A stretch of DNA of 64,000 bases from Bubalus kerabau (taxonomy: Eukaryota; Chordata; Mammalia; Artiodactyla; Bovidae). The notes under the pieces were generated by a model that saw only the letters and a list, made by a program, of their open reading frames with translations, searched no databases and had not been told where the DNA came from. The DNA is taken from assembly GCF_029407905.1 (NCBI RefSeq), contig NC_073628.1:89152501-89216500 (forward strand). Direction: 5' to 3'. The first letter of the stretch is position 1. Every line of letters starts with the position of its first letter. A program made the translations under genes and the position numbers. Of this stretch, positions 33,761 through 45,310 are shown piece by piece.

Positions 33761-34549
33761 ATGTACTCATGATAATTAGAAATGGTAATCAGTAAGAAAA
33801 CCCGTGAAAATATTTCATACAGTTTTCTGAGGTTGTTTCTGATATCTAGAGACATGTTGATCAATGGATGAAGAATATTTCCATTCTTGTTTACAGTTGC
33901 TGCAGTTAAACTTAAGCAACTTGTTTGCTTTTCTGTGGGTTAAATGATTTCAGGAAAGCTTGTGATCTTACTCCTGAGTTATATGCAACATTTTCTGCCA
34001 AACTGAAATTAAACTGCTTTTAGCAGACATAAATGTTGGATTGGCATCAAAGGAGGTTCAATTTTTCTTTTTTGTTTTAATATTAATGTGACATCTTTTT
34101 TCTCACTGGATGACTTTTTTGTGGCCATTCACCTTTAAACTGTAGCTTGCTGTTCACAGAGCCATGGCATCATAAGGCTTGAAGGGACTGTGAAATGCCG
34201 TCCAGCCTGGCAGGACCATATCCATCTTCAGAGGAAGGTGGCTGCCTCTGCCTGAGTGAGAACCTTTGCTAGAATCCTCGATATCCATCATGTAAGAGTA
34301 TGACTGCCACCCTGACTAAACTGGCAGTTCTGTCCTTTTCAGCATCCTGAAACAGTCTGCACTGGTTGTAGCAGCATATTTTTATCATCGTAACTTCTTC
34401 TTTGTTCCTTTTCCTCCCTACTTCCTCTAAAGCTAGCACAGTTAAAATTAGTACAGTTAAAGGTTTATTCCACAAAGTTTCCCCAGTTTAGAACTAAAAT
34501 ATGAGATTATAAAGTACTGGGAAAATAAAGAGTAGGGAGCTTTAGGTTA
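33761..34549. other. unassigned non-coding stretch
   Basis: No repeat recognised with certainty. The segment at 34150-34240 (GGCTTGAAGGGACTGTGAAA) has a faint resemblance to an old SINE or LINE, not callable. Confidence 0.4.
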
Positions 34550-34643
34550 TGGGAGCAGCGTGCGTGCACACATTTTAAGTTGCTTCAGTCATGTCTGACT
34601 CTGCAACCCCATGGACCGTAGCCCACCAGGCTGTGGGAGCAGC
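34550..34643 (-). mobile_element. 74-bp BovA fragment with 10-bp target duplication
   Basis: TGGGAGCAGC is repeated at 34550-34559 and 34634-34643. The insert between them is only 74 bp: GTGCGTGCACACATTTTAAG and the antisense first part of a BovA tail (GCTTCAGTCATGTCTGACTC to GTAGCCCACCAGGCTG). It is one of the shortest retroelement insertions in the window. Confidence 0.82.
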
Positions 34644-34804
34644 TGCTTAGGTTAAATATGACTTTTAATGAACAGACAACCTGCAGCTGACAGCTGAAAT
34701 AATCGAGGCTATGTGGTATGCTTCCGAATTTTAAAGATAATCTGACATTTTGCACAGATAGATTTGCCTGATTAACTATTTTAAGGAGTTTCTAAACTAG
34801 GCAG

Positions 34805-35006
34805 GGGTTCCCTGGTGGCTCAGTGGTAAAGAATCCACCTGCCAGTGTAAGAAACACAGGTTTGATCTCTGGGTTGGGAAGATCCTCTGGAGTAAGAAAT
34901 GGTATTCCACTCCAGTATTCTTTCCTGGAAAATTCCATGGTCAGAGTAGCCTGGTGGACTATAGTCTATGGGGTTGCAAAGAATAAGACATGACTGAGTA
35001 GACAGC
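34805..35006 (+). mobile_element. Bov-tA SINE
   Basis: Sense; GGTTCCCTGGTGGCTCAG to GACATGACTGAGTAGAC. Flanking AAACTA(A)GGCAGG lies on each side with a one-base difference. Confidence 0.92.
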
Positions 35007-35942
35007 AATTAAAACTAAGGCAGGAATTTCCTTTCCTTTTTCTAACCACCGTAACTCTATACCTAGTGAAATACTTTTTGTTTTAGAATAAATATTGGAA
35101 GAGTAGTTGAGCTACTTTTCTAGCCAGAGAGTAAACATGTCCTCATGTAGAACAAAACTGTGATACTCTGCAATTGGTTTATAAGCCAAGGCAAAATAGA
35201 AAGTGGTTTTGGCTTTCATTTCTGTCATATCCCAGATTTCAGCAGAGTGCATTTTCATTTTTTTTAATGCTTACTGTATCAAAGAGTCTAAAATAGTTGT
35301 TTCTTGGAGGTTTTTGTAGCATCCTACTTTTCTCTAACAGTCTGCTGGAATTCAGTATGTCTGCTTAAAGTAGAGACAATAAACTGATTAAAAAAATCAC
35401 AGAAAGGCATTTGAAAGTCTGTGAAATTTTTTTTTTTAGGATAAAATTTCTACCATTTTAGCTTTGAGAAGTTTATATGGATTTAGGTCTGTTTTTAGTC
35501 TTATTGTAATTATTTTCCTCCCTGGTCATCTCATCTTTAAACCACATTTTTGTTATTTAGACTAAAGAAAAACTATTAATATTTAGCAAGAACATTGAAG
35601 AATGTCTGCTAATCAGAATCTGCTCATTAAAATGAGGAAAAGAATGGGAAAAAAGGACAACTGTCTGTTTCTGTTTTGGAGAAGCAGAGTCTCTGCTGTC
35701 TGTTGATTCTACTAGGCGGGATGAAACAGATTTGTCAACTAATCATCAGTCTGCTTGGAGTGGTGCAGACTGGTCTAGGAATAAATATGTTAAAAAGGAA
35801 AGCAATTAAATTTCCTTATGGGATGATAGAGTTTTGGCTTTGTAAAATTTCCAAGAGTGGAATATCTGCTGGGTTCCAAAGTATTAAGATGAAGTAGAAA
35901 GCCTTTCATGTTCCCATCTGCCATCATTGTGCTTTTCACTTT
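35007..35942. other. unassigned AT-rich stretch
   Basis: T and A runs near 35256 and 35435. The frame at 35676-35897 shows no known motif. Confidence 0.45.
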
Positions 35943-37048
35943 GGAGATGACTGTGGCTCAGATCATGAGCTCCTTACTGCAAAATTCAGGCTTAAATCAA
36001 AGAAAGTAAGAAAACCACTAGGCCATTCAGGTATGACCTAATCAAATATATTATGATTATACAGTGGAGGTGATAAATAGATTCAAGGGACTAGATCTGG
36101 TAAGCAGAGTGCCTGAAGAACTATGGATGGAAGTTCATGACATTGTACAGAAGGTGGAGACCAAAACCATCCCAAAGAAAAAGAAATGCAGAAGGCAAAG
36201 TGGTTGTCTGAGGAGGCTTTACAAATAGCTGAGGAAAGAAGAGAAGTGAAAGGCCAAGGATAAAGGGAAAGATACACCCAACTGAATGCAGAGTTCCAGA
36301 GAATAACAGAGAGAGAGATATGAAGGCTCTCTTAAATGAACAATGCAAAGAAACAGAGGAAAACAGTAGAATGGGAAAGACTAGCGATCTCTTAAGGAAA
36401 ATTGGAGATATCAAGGGAACATTTCATGCAAGGATAGTCACAATAAAGGACAGAAATGGTAAGGACCTAACAGAAGCAGAAAAGATTAAGAAGAGGTGGC
36501 AAGAATACACAGAAGAACTATACAAAAGAGTTCTTAATGGCCTGGATAACCACTATGGTGTGATCACTCACCGAGACCCAGACATCCTGGAGTGTGAAGT
36601 CAAGTGGGCCTTTGGAAGCATCACTACCAACAAAGCTAGTGAAGGTGAAGAAATTCCAGCTGAGTTATTTAAACTGCTAAAAGATGACTCTGTGAAAGTG
36701 CTGCACTCAATACGTCAGCAAATTTGGAAAACTAAACAGTGGTCACAGGACTGGTCACAATCCCAAAGAAGGGCAGTGCCAAAGAATGTTTAAACTACTG
36801 TGCAGCTGTGCTCATTTCACATACTAGCAAGGTTATAAAGAAAGCCCTTCAAGCTAGGTTTCAACCGTATGTGAACCGAGAACTTCCAGATGTACAAGCT
36901 GGATTTAGGAAAGGTAGAGGAACCAGAGATCAAATTGCCAACATCTGTTGGATCATAGAAAAAGCAAGGGGATTCCAAAAAACATCTGCTTCATTGACTA
37001 TGCTAAAGGCCTTTGACTGTGTGAATCACAACAAACTGTGGAAAATTC

Positions 37049-37130
37049 TTTTTTTTTTTTTTTTTTTTTTTATTATTTTTAAAGTTTTATTGAACAGAGG
37101 CTCAGAGGAGTTAGGCAGCTTTGCCAGCAT
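37049..37130 (-). mobile_element. Tiny processed retrocopy (mRNA 3' end with poly(A))
   Basis: Inserted in BovB exactly where other copies read straight from GAAAATTCT into GAGATGGGAATACCAGACC. The insert starts with 23 T (37049-37071), i.e. a poly(A) tail on the minus strand. About 15 bases further an AATAAA signal reads on the minus strand (37086-37091), followed by about 40 bp of unique sequence (CTCTGAGCCTCTG and GCTGCCTAACTCC on that strand). This is the layout of a severely 5'-truncated processed transcript; the source gene is unknown. Confidence 0.75.
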
Positions 37131-37298
37131 GAGAGATGAGAATGCCAGACCACCTTACCTGCCTCCTGAGAAACCTGTATGCATGTCAGGAAGCAACAGT
37201 TAGAACCAGACATAGAACAATGGATTGATTCAACATTAGGAAAGGAGTATGACAAGGTTGTATATTATCACCCTGCTTATTTTAACTTATATGCAGAG

Positions 37299-37500
37299 TG
37301 AAGTGAAGTGAAGTCGCTCAGTTGTGTCCAACTCTGCAACGCCATGGACTGTAGCCTACCAGACTCCTCTGTCCATGGGATTTTCCAGGCAAGAGTACTG
37401 GAATGGATTGCCATTTCCTTCTCCAGGGGATCTTCCTGACCCAGGGATTGAACCCAGGTCTCCCACATTGTAGACAGACGCTTAACCGTCTGAGCCACGG
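37299..37500 (-). mobile_element. Bov-tA SINE inside BovB
   Basis: Antisense; GTGAAGTGAAGTGAAGTCGC tail side, BovA body, head ending CGTCTGAGCCACGG. BovB resumes at about 37507. Confidence 0.92.
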
Positions 37501-38320
37501 ATGAATCACAAGTTGGAATCAAGATTGCTGGGAAATATCAAAAGCCTTAGATATGCAATTGATACCACTATAATGGCAGAAAGTGAAGAACTAAAGAGCC
37601 TTTTGATGAAGGTGAAAGAGGCGAGTGAAAAAGTTGGCTTGAAACTCAACATTCAAAAACTAAGATCATGGCAATCAGCCCCATCACTTTATGGCAAACA
37701 GATGGGGAAATAATGCAGTGACAGACTTTATTTTCTTGGACTCCAGAATCACTGTGGATGGTGACTGCAGCCATGAAATTACAAGATGCTTGCTTCTTGG
37801 AAGAAAAGCTTTGAGAAGCCTAGACAGCATATTAAAAAGCAGAGACATCACTTTGTTGACAGATGTTCGTATCATCAAAGCAGTGGTTTTTCCAGTAGTC
37901 AATTATGGATGTGAGAGTTGGACCATAAAGAAGGCTGAGCACTGAAGAACTGATGGTTTTGAACTGTGGTGCTAGAGAAGACTCTTCAGAGTCCCTTGTA
38001 CTGCAAGGAGATCAAGCCAGTCTATCCTAAATGAAATCAATCATGAATATTCATTGTAAAGACTGTTGCTGAAGCTGAAGCTCCAGTACTTTGGTTACCC
38101 AATGTGAAGAGCCGACTCATTGGAAAAGACCCTGATGCCTGGAAAAATTGAGGGTAAGAGGAGAAGAAGGTGGGAAAGGATGAGATGGTTGTATGGCATC
38201 ACTGACTGAATGGACATGAATTTGAGCAAACTCTGGGAGATAGTGGAGAACAGAGGAGCCTGGTGTGCTGCCGTCTGTGGGATCAGATTGAGACACGATC
38301 TAGACACTGAACAACAGCAG

Positions 38321-38563
38321 CAGCAGTGGTTACCGTGGTATTACAGTACTTATTTAATCACAGCAGAATGAACTTTGTCAGGATTTCCATGCTTGTAATA
38401 CATATGACACATGATAGTTGGGATAGCTTAGAAGACAGATGCTTCCCACTGGTGAAAGGATGAAGAAGATACCAAAGTGACAGTATTAGACAGTATTATT
38501 TGGTAATGTTAATAATTTTGTAAATGGTAAAAATATTAATGTTGACGATATCCACTGGAGTTA
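38321..38563. other. unassigned spacer
   Basis: Short AT-rich gap between BovB and the next SINE; nothing recognised. Confidence 0.45.
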
Positions 38564-38766
38564 GGGGCCTCCCTTGTGCCTCAGCTGGTAAAGAATCCGC
38601 CTGCAATGAAGGATACCTGGGTTCCATCCCTGGGTTGGGAAGATCCCCTGGAGAAGGGAAAGGGTACCCACTCCAGTATTCTGGCCCGGAGAATTCCGTG
38701 GACTATACAGTCCATGGGGTTGCAAAGAGTCGGACACGACTGAGCAACTTTCAGTTTCAGTTTTCA
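38564..38766 (+). mobile_element. Bov-tA SINE
   Basis: Sense; GGGGCCTCCCTTGTGCCTC to CACGACTGAGCAACTTTCAG. TGG(A/G)GTTAG lies at each side, a probable target duplication. Confidence 0.92.
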
Positions 38767-39600
38767 GTGGGGTTAGACCCTACACATTTTCTGTAGTATC
38801 CTTGACACTTTTGATACCCCAAATGGATGACTTAGTGTACTGGATAATAATTCCAGTTTCCGATAGGTGTTTACATACAGTGTGTTGTTGATATAATCAC
38901 CTGGTAAAATGGATAAAGTGTTTATTCTCACTTTATAGATGATGAAACTGAGGACCAAATGATCTAAATGACTTGTCCAGGTTCCCCAGTGAGTGTCAAG
39001 TATCTGAGTGTAAAGTGTTGTAGGGTACATCTGGGCACTCAGGTATTTTATTATGCTATCCCATCCTTCCTTCCTGCCCTTCAATGCCACATCACTTTTA
39101 TCTCTTATACCCATCTCACCTTCAAGCTCATCACAGGCTCTTCTCCTCTAGAACATGTTTTTTATCTCTGGTTTTTCTGATACATTTGCATTTACTGTCT
39201 GCCATACACAGCCACACCTTGTTTTTATACTTTCTTAGTTCTGATTTGTCGTTGATGTATATTTTAGCCTTTTACAGATACTCTTGGTTACTAATTGTTT
39301 TGAAATATGCTTTATTTGCCTTTCTGGATCATCACTTCATTGTGGACAGAAGCTTCAGCTTTTACTTCTTTTGACCACAGTGCTTAGTACAGAAAGGCAG
39401 AAACTGGAGTAATTTTTATACTTATATTATCTATAGCCAACATTATTCCCCCCCAAACGGTATTTCAGCCCTGTTCTATGGATGCCAGGTATCCAACTGT
39501 TGTCTGTCATTGCAGAAAGGTTTCCAAGAATGTAAGGTAATTTTCAGAAAAATTCAACTTCAGTTTCCCTAAATAAATTACACTGTTACCTAGGCCACTG
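38767..39600. other. unassigned stretch with a MIR remnant
   Basis: An antisense MIR piece is visible at about 38905-39010 (CTCACTTTATAGATGATGAAA, CTGAGGACCAAATGATC). The remainder, including a C run at 39449, is not assignable. Confidence 0.5.
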
Positions 39601-39812
39601 GGGGCTTCCCTGGAGCTCAGTTGGTAAAGAATCTGCCTGCAATGCAGGAGACCCGGGTTTGATCCCTGGGTCAGGAAGATCCCTTGGAGAAGGAAATGGC
39701 AACTCACTCCAGTATTCTTTCCCAGAGAATTCCATGGACAGAGGAGCTTGGCAGGTTGCAGTCCATGGGGTTGCAAGAGTCAGACACGACTTAGTGACTA
39801 AAACCACCAAAC
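39601..39812 (+). mobile_element. Bov-tA SINE
   Basis: Sense; GGGGCTTCCCTGGAGCTCAG to GACACGACTTAGTGACTAAA. Confidence 0.94.
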
Positions 39813-40758
39813 CACCTAGAGCAATACTGAGGTTGCTATTAAAGACAACTATATATTGTTTATTTATGCTGTACAGTATATATAATGTGCACAATATAAT
39901 ATTGTATATTCAGATATTTCTATTTGGTTACTCCCTGTGAAAATCCTGCATTACTAGTTAATTTACCTTATAATAATTTGTAGTGCTTATCCACATTTAT
40001 AAAAATCCTTTTTTTAAGTTTTGTCTAGTCATGAGCTGTGTTTTCTCTTCCCTGTCCCAGGAAGATGAACCTGGGCCTGCACCCACCAAGCACTTCTTGC
40101 CATGAATTTGGCAGTTTGCTTTGTAGCAGATGTTCTCTTTCTGTGTGTGCTCTTTCTCTCCTGTCTTCTTCCCCATGGAAAATATGTTGGGAGCAGAATG
40201 TGTATATTTAGTGCTTTCCATTTATCTGGAACAAGACTAGTGCCTTGCATGGAAACTAAGTGCCTCTAACAAAAAAGGGGGCAGGCTCCCTAAGAATACT
40301 TAGGGAACTGACTGAGAAATGAGGACCTTCTCAAACCAGCCTGAATCAGAATAAGGGCTGAGGATCTGTGGATGGTGAATCTTTTGAATCAGTCACTTTG
40401 CTTCCCCTCTCTTCAGTTGAATTTTATTGCACTTTTAAAGATAGAATAGGATATGCCTACTTTAGGAAAATGTTGGAACCCCCCAAATCCATACTGTTTA
40501 AGCCTTCACTGAAGAAAATATTTGCATTTCATCAGGATTCTTCATTTTCTCAGATGTCTCTTGCTTTTGTTTAAAGCTGGGACCTTTTACTATATTCTGA
40601 ATATATTTATATTTATTAAAAGCAGCATCAACAAAATTATGTACAAACGACCTTTGAGAAATCTTGCAATTGAATGACACTGAATCCTCCAGATCATTGC
40701 CTTCTAGAAGCTTCCCCCAGAGCTTACAGAAGTCCTTCCAACTTATACTCACACAGTA
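39813..40758. other. unassigned non-coding stretch
   Basis: AT-rich at 39840-40015, mixed after that. No exon or repeat identified. Confidence 0.45.
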
Positions 40759-41060
40759 TGCCAGGAACTGCGTGATTGTTCATGTTTCCTCACTCCCTGC
40801 CCTGTGGTCGCTTACATTCTATGGTCAGGCCTGGCCACATGACTTGGTTTGACAAATGGAACCTCAGTGGTATGTGTCATAGAAGCATTCGTTGTTATTA
40901 CCAAGTTCCAATCAGCCTCCAGTGCTCCTGTGTTGTTTGCTATGAAAAGCCTTATCAGGACATATAAAAGCGTATGTTCTTTCAGCCTGGACCCCAGAAT
41001 CAGAAGATCCTTGTAGCTGATCCACACCCAACCTGTAGCCTGACACACCTGTTATGGTTT
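40759..41060 (+). mobile_element. MLT1-like (ERVL-MaLR) LTR remnant
   Basis: Order and wording resemble an MLT1 LTR: GTGGTCGCTTACATTC, GGCCACATGACTTGGTTTGA, CAAATGGAACCTCAGTGG, GGACATATAAAAGCG, then a segment before a polyadenylation-like end. This is an old, broken solo LTR with no internal genes. The family call is by recognition only and the borders are soft. Confidence 0.55.
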
Positions 41061-41111
41061 TTTAATTCAATGAATTTTTAGGACATGCCTTGGCTCTGGT
41101 ATTACAGTAAA

Positions 41112-41347
41112 GAGCAAAAACATATGGTCTTCATGTACACACTGCTATATTTAAAATGGATAACCAACAAGGACCTACTGTATCACACATGGAACAGTGT
41201 TATGTGGCAGCCTGAATGGAGGAGGGTAGTTTGGGGGAGAATTGATACATATATATGTATGGCTGAGTTCATGTGCTGTCCACTTGAAACTAACATAACA
41301 TTGTTAATCAACTATACTCCAATAAAAAATTAAAAGTTAAAAAAAAT
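41112..41347 (+). mobile_element. L1 3' end, older artiodactyl type
   Basis: Sense 3' UTR: CTGCTATATTTAAAATGGAT, AACCAACAAGGACCTACTG, TTTGGGGGAGAATTGATAC, CAACTATACTCCAATAAAAA, then an AAAAGTTAAAAAAA tail. Confidence 0.88.
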
Positions 41348-42160
41348 TCAAATCTTCGGAGAGAATGACAATGTTTTTCTTCATCTTTGCTGAATGTTCA
41401 GTCTAAAGGTGATGCTCAATTTTTTTAATAGTACCACACTTATATTCTCTGCATAGTACTCAGTGCTAACATTGTTTATTGTTTGCTTAAAATTAACATT
41501 GTTTGTTTCTTGTTTATTTATTTGCTTCTTTTATTTACTTTCTCTTTCCCTCAAGGGAAATACAAACTCTGTGAAAGGAAAAAAAAAAATGATCGTTCTC
41601 ACATTCAGCTTAAAATTAAGTCATTTAAAATATTTTTTAATACTGAAATAACCATGAATAAATTATAGGATCAAAATTAACATGCATTTTTAAAGTGTTA
41701 GAATGCTAAGAATTTTCACAGTTTCTAATGGTCCACATCAGATAAACCACTGAGATACATACTATGATGATCACTTCACATGGAAACGCTTATTGGAAGA
41801 TGTAGATAAGAGATGAGGCCCCAGAAAGCAGAAGTAGAAAAATAGGGAAACTTGAGAGTTCAAATGTATTGATACATACTTGTCAATCCTTCCAATGTTG
41901 AGTAGTTATATTCACATAAGAGAAGAAATTGTCAAAGGAGTTAAGGTTTCCATCTAGTTGCATCATAAAAGTAAGTGCAGAAGTAAACTTTAGGGGAGTT
42001 AGGATATATATGCTTAAAGATATTTTTAATATCTAACAAAGTTTAGTAATAACATAGGAGTAGAAAGTTGCATAACATCAGAAATATACAACTGGTTGTG
42101 GCATTTGGGGCTGCAGAAGAGTTGACCACAGGAGAGAACCCCAGGAGGTGTATGTAACAT
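41348..42160. other. unassigned AT-rich stretch
   Basis: Nothing firm. 41745-41830 has a faint MIR look (GAGATGAGGCCCCAGAAAGC). Confidence 0.4.
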
Positions 42161-42365
42161 GTGGACTGCAGTCTCAGTGCGTGTTTGGATCCTGACTCTA
42201 GTGCTTAGTAATTGCAAGAAGTTGGTCAAGTAACTTAATCTCACTCAGTGTCAGTTTTCTCATCCATATGATGTGTCCACTCATAAAGGTTTTGTGGATA
42301 TTGATGCACATAACCCATTTGAAATTATGCTTGGCTCATTGCAGGTTATCAGTATACTATTTACA
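42161..42365 (+). mobile_element. MIR SINE
   Basis: Sense; GAAGTTGGTCAAGTAACTTA, ATCTCACTCAGTGTCAGTTT, TCTCATCCATATGATGTG and TTGTGGATATTGATGCACAT follow the MIR core and 3' order. Confidence 0.78.
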
Positions 42366-42535
42366 ACTATTGTAGAAGTGCTAGAAGATCTTTCTGCAGC
42401 AGGAGTCCTAGATTTAATAAAGTTTAGTGAAGAGTTTTATAAGAGTCCTTGAAAGTCTTCTTTCTGAGTTGGGGCTCCCTGAGCAAATGACACATTTTAA
42501 TGATACTTTGTTTTGTTGTGAGAACTTTCAAAGCT

Positions 42536-42828
42536 GATGAAGCCTGCTGCTGCTGCTAAGTCGCTTCAGTCGTGTCCGACTCTGTGCGACCCCATAGACG
42601 GCAGCCCACCAGGCTCCCCCGTCCCTGGGATTCTCCAGGCAAGAACACTGGAGTGGGTTGCCATTTCCTTCTCTAATACATGAAAGTGAAAAGTGAAAGG
42701 GAAGTCGCTCAGTCGTGTCCAACTCTTCGAGACCCCATGGACTGCAGCCTACCAGGCTCCTCCGCCCTTGGGATTTTCCAGGCAAGAGTACTGGAGTGGG
42801 GTGCCATTGCCTTCTCCGGATGAAGCCT
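42536..42828 (-). mobile_element. BOV-A2 dimeric SINE with 10-bp target duplication
   Basis: Antisense insert 42546-42818. The tail side is GCTGCTGCTGCTAAGTCGC and the linker GTGAAAAGTGAAAGGGAAG. GATGAAGCCT is exact at 42536-42545 and 42819-42828. Confidence 0.95.
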
Positions 42829-42873
42829 ATAAACCTTGAATAAAAATCTGGCTGATGTAATTTATTTCTGATA

Positions 42874-43189
42874 CAGTGGTATGAGGGCTTCCCTGGTAGC
42901 TCAGCTGGTAAAGAATCTACCTGCAATGCAGGAGACCCCAGTTTGATTCCTGGGTCAGGAAGATCTCCTGGAGAAAGGATAGGCTACCCACTCCAGTATT
43001 CTTGGGCTTCCCTGGTAGCATAGCTGGTAAAGAATCTGCCTGCAATGTGGGAGAACTGGATTCTATCCCTGGGTTGGGAAGATCCCGTGGAGGAGGGCAT
43101 GGCAACCCACTCCAATATTCTTGCCTGGAGTGGTCGCAAGAAGTTGGATAAGACTGAGTGACTAAGCACAACACAGCACAGTGATATGA
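42874..43189 (+). mobile_element. Dimeric Bov-tA SINE with 11-bp target duplication
   Basis: Sense insert 42885-43178: head plus short body to CACTCCAGTATTCTTGGGC, then a second head and shortened BovA body. CAGTGGTATGA (42874-42884) and CAGTGATATGA (43179-43189) flank it with one mismatch. The monomer junction matches that of 9135-9458. Confidence 0.9.
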
Positions 43190-43737
43190 ACTGAGGCGCC
43201 AGTGCTGCACTTGAAATGTAAGAGTGTGGTTAGCCTTTCACTTTATCTTTTTAAAGGGATGATGACATATTTTGTATCTGGGCAGCCTGAGCTCTGTACT
43301 TCTGACTGCTTGTAATAAAATTCAGGACCCCACTCAACTTGCATCTGAAATGGCTTGTTCCTTAGATAGCTTGAGACCACATCTCATGCACCTTATCCTT
43401 TCCATGACTTTTGTGTCCTCCAGGTCCTTCTCCAGAGCATGAGGAAAGTCTCATGGGCTCTGAGAATATCACAGCCACCCATGTCTCTAGGACACAGAAG
43501 CCAAACCCTGCCTGGAGGCGTGAGGTTCTAATTAATCTCTTTGGTTACAGACCATTCCCTTTCTCGTCCTTATATCTCGGGACCATAGGTGGTGGCATTA
43601 AAGCTTGCTTGAGTGTTACCTCTGCTGTTACCACACCTTTGTAGGAAGTCTCACTCATTGAAAGGAAGGTGGACCCACATCAAGGAAACTAAACCCGCAT
43701 CAAGGACATCTAGCTAGAAAACTAAAATACTGGTTCT
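43190..43737. other. unassigned non-coding stretch
   Basis: Moderate GC; no recognised family, no supported exon. Confidence 0.4.
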
Positions 43738-43963
43738 TAGATAATGTATGTTGTTTAGGCACTAAGTTGTATCTGACTCTTTTGAAACCTCATGGACTGT
43801 AGCCCGCCAGGCTCCTCTGTCCATGGGATTTTCCAGGCAAGACTACTGGAGCCGGTTGCCATTTCCTCCCCTAGGGGATCTTCCTGACAAGGGATCAACC
43901 TGTATCTCCTGCATTGGCAGGTGGATTCTTTACCACTGAGCCACCAGGGAAGCCCTAGATAAT
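43738..43963 (-). mobile_element. Bov-tA SINE with 8-bp target duplication
   Basis: Antisense insert 43746-43955 ending GAGCCACCAGGGAAGCCC. TAGATAAT lies at 43738-43745 and 43956-43963. Confidence 0.93.
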
Positions 43964-44400
43964 ATCTAGATCACAGTGAATCTTTTTTCTTAGAGACAAT
44001 TCCAGCTTGGTGCTGGTATTGCCATATGACTCTGGGATCAGAAACACCTCCTTGGATCCTCAGTCAAGAGCACGTGGCCATAGCCTCAGATACAGCACAG
44101 GTTTTGATGGATAAAGGAGACTACAGGGTGTGATGTGGGGTAACTGTTCAAAGAGCACCAACTTCAATTGTCAATGACCAAGAAGGACCTCACGATTCTC
44201 AGTTAACACGTCACATAATATATCAGCAGCATTTGAATTTGATATAGTAGATGACCCCCTCCTCCCAAAAGCACTTTCTTTGCTGAGTTATCAAGATACC
44301 TCACCCTCCTGGCTTTTCTGTGGTCTCCTTTGCTGACTCATCTCATATTGGTGACAGCTAAATACTGAAGTACCCCAGAAAAGAGTACGTTCTTTTTATG
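43964..44400. other. unassigned spacer
   Basis: No feature recognised ahead of the L2 remnant. Confidence 0.4.
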
Positions 44401-45310
44401 TCTATACTCACTCCCTCCATATCATATCCAAACTCCTCTTTGTAAATATTGTTCATACACTGATGACTCTGACATTTATCTCTTTCAGCCTTGACCTCAC
44501 CCTGAACTTCAGGCTCATTTCCAACTGCCTATTTGATGCTTATATGTCTAATGGGCATCTCAGGTCTAACACATCCAGAACAAAACTCCTAATCTTCTTC
44601 CCCAAATTAGGTTTTCCTGTAGTAATTCCCATCTCTTTAATTGCATTTCCATCCTTCTAGTTTCTCGGGTCAAAAGTTTAGAGTTAATCTTGACTGTGTT
44701 CATTTCTCTTGAATTAAAGATTTAAGTCTGTAATCAAATACTGTAGTATCTATTTTCAAAATATATTCAGAATCTGACCATTTTCACCACTTCCAGTTCT
44801 TCATCCCAACACTGATAAGCTACACCCTGTTTCTTTTCTGGATTGTGGCAAACGCTCTCTGTGTCCACCCTTGTCCCCCAGGGCTGTTCTCACCAAGTGT
44901 CCTTTTGAGTGGAGACTAGTTTAGATCACATCACTCTTCTGCCAACATTCCTTCTGTGGGTGGTTTCCCATATCCCTCAGAGTAAAGCTAAAGTTCTTAA
45001 TAATGGCCTCCAGGATGTGGCCTCGTATGTCTTGCTGATCTTTTTCCCGTTGCTCCTTCTCTTGCTCCATCTCTTATTCTTCACCCCCTTACCCCAACTG
45101 GCCTCCTTCTTCCACAGGAATATTCCCACAATCTATAATTTATGCTTCCTTCTGCCTTGGATATTCTTTCTCCAGATTAACACCATGCCTAACTTCCTTA
45201 TTTGTTTGAGGTCTTTATACCTGTGTTACATCTTAGTGAGCCTTGCCCAGCCATCATTTAAAAGACAACTCTTCCCCCCACCCCAGAATTATTAAACTAT
45301 TTTTTTGTAA
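44401..45310 (+). mobile_element. L2 LINE remnant, ORF2 C-terminal region
   Basis: Sense and about 0.9 kb, the longest L2 piece here with 55485-56560. Blocks in L2 order are ATGACTCTGACATTTATCTC, CATCTCAGGTCTAACACATC, TTCAGAATCTGACCATTTTC, CCTCAGAGTAAAGCTAAAGT and CCTTCTGCCTTGGATATTC. The 128-codon frame at 44909-45295 is a shadow of this remnant and does not match the L2 protein in frame throughout. Confidence 0.78.

Larger units (their letters stand above)
35950..38240 (+). pseudogene. BovB endonuclease-reverse transcriptase relic (broken)
   Basis: The protein would nick DNA with an AP-type endonuclease and reverse-transcribe from the nick. Preserved here: the SDH endonuclease box near 35957-35965; a 157-codon frame at 36320-36793 with KTSDLLRKIGDIKGTFHA and FGSITTNKASEGEEIPAELF; an overlapping frame at 36739-37203 with LNYCAAVLISHTSKVIKKAL, DVQAGFRKGRGTRDQIANI and the FDCVNHNKLW block. 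The catalytic YADD box is mutated to YAID (about 37551-37562), which alone would abolish activity. The C-terminal YGCESWTIKKAEH block is at about 37908-37944. Frame changes, missing segments and two insertions make it non-functional. Confidence 0.9.
35943..38320 (+). mobile_element. BovB LINE, longest copy in the window, twice interrupted
   Basis: Sense copy starting inside the endonuclease domain (the GACTGTGGCTCAGATCATGA block encodes the CGSDHE motif) and ending in an ACAACAGCAGCAGCAG tail. It spans the linker, RT core and C-terminal domain. A poly(A)-tailed fragment (37049-37130) and an antisense SINE (37299-37500) split it, and the SINE junction has lost about 30 bp of BovB. It is more diverged than the copy at 17410. 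Confidence 0.93.

Noticed and set aside
36320..37203. Two overlapping frames of about 155 codons as a host gene
   Set aside because: The sequence lies wholly inside a BovB copy and encodes its connector and RT parts with frame changes.
44909..45295. 128-codon hydrophobic frame
   Set aside because: It lies within a sense L2 remnant; the hydrophobicity comes from the CT-rich L2 3' region.
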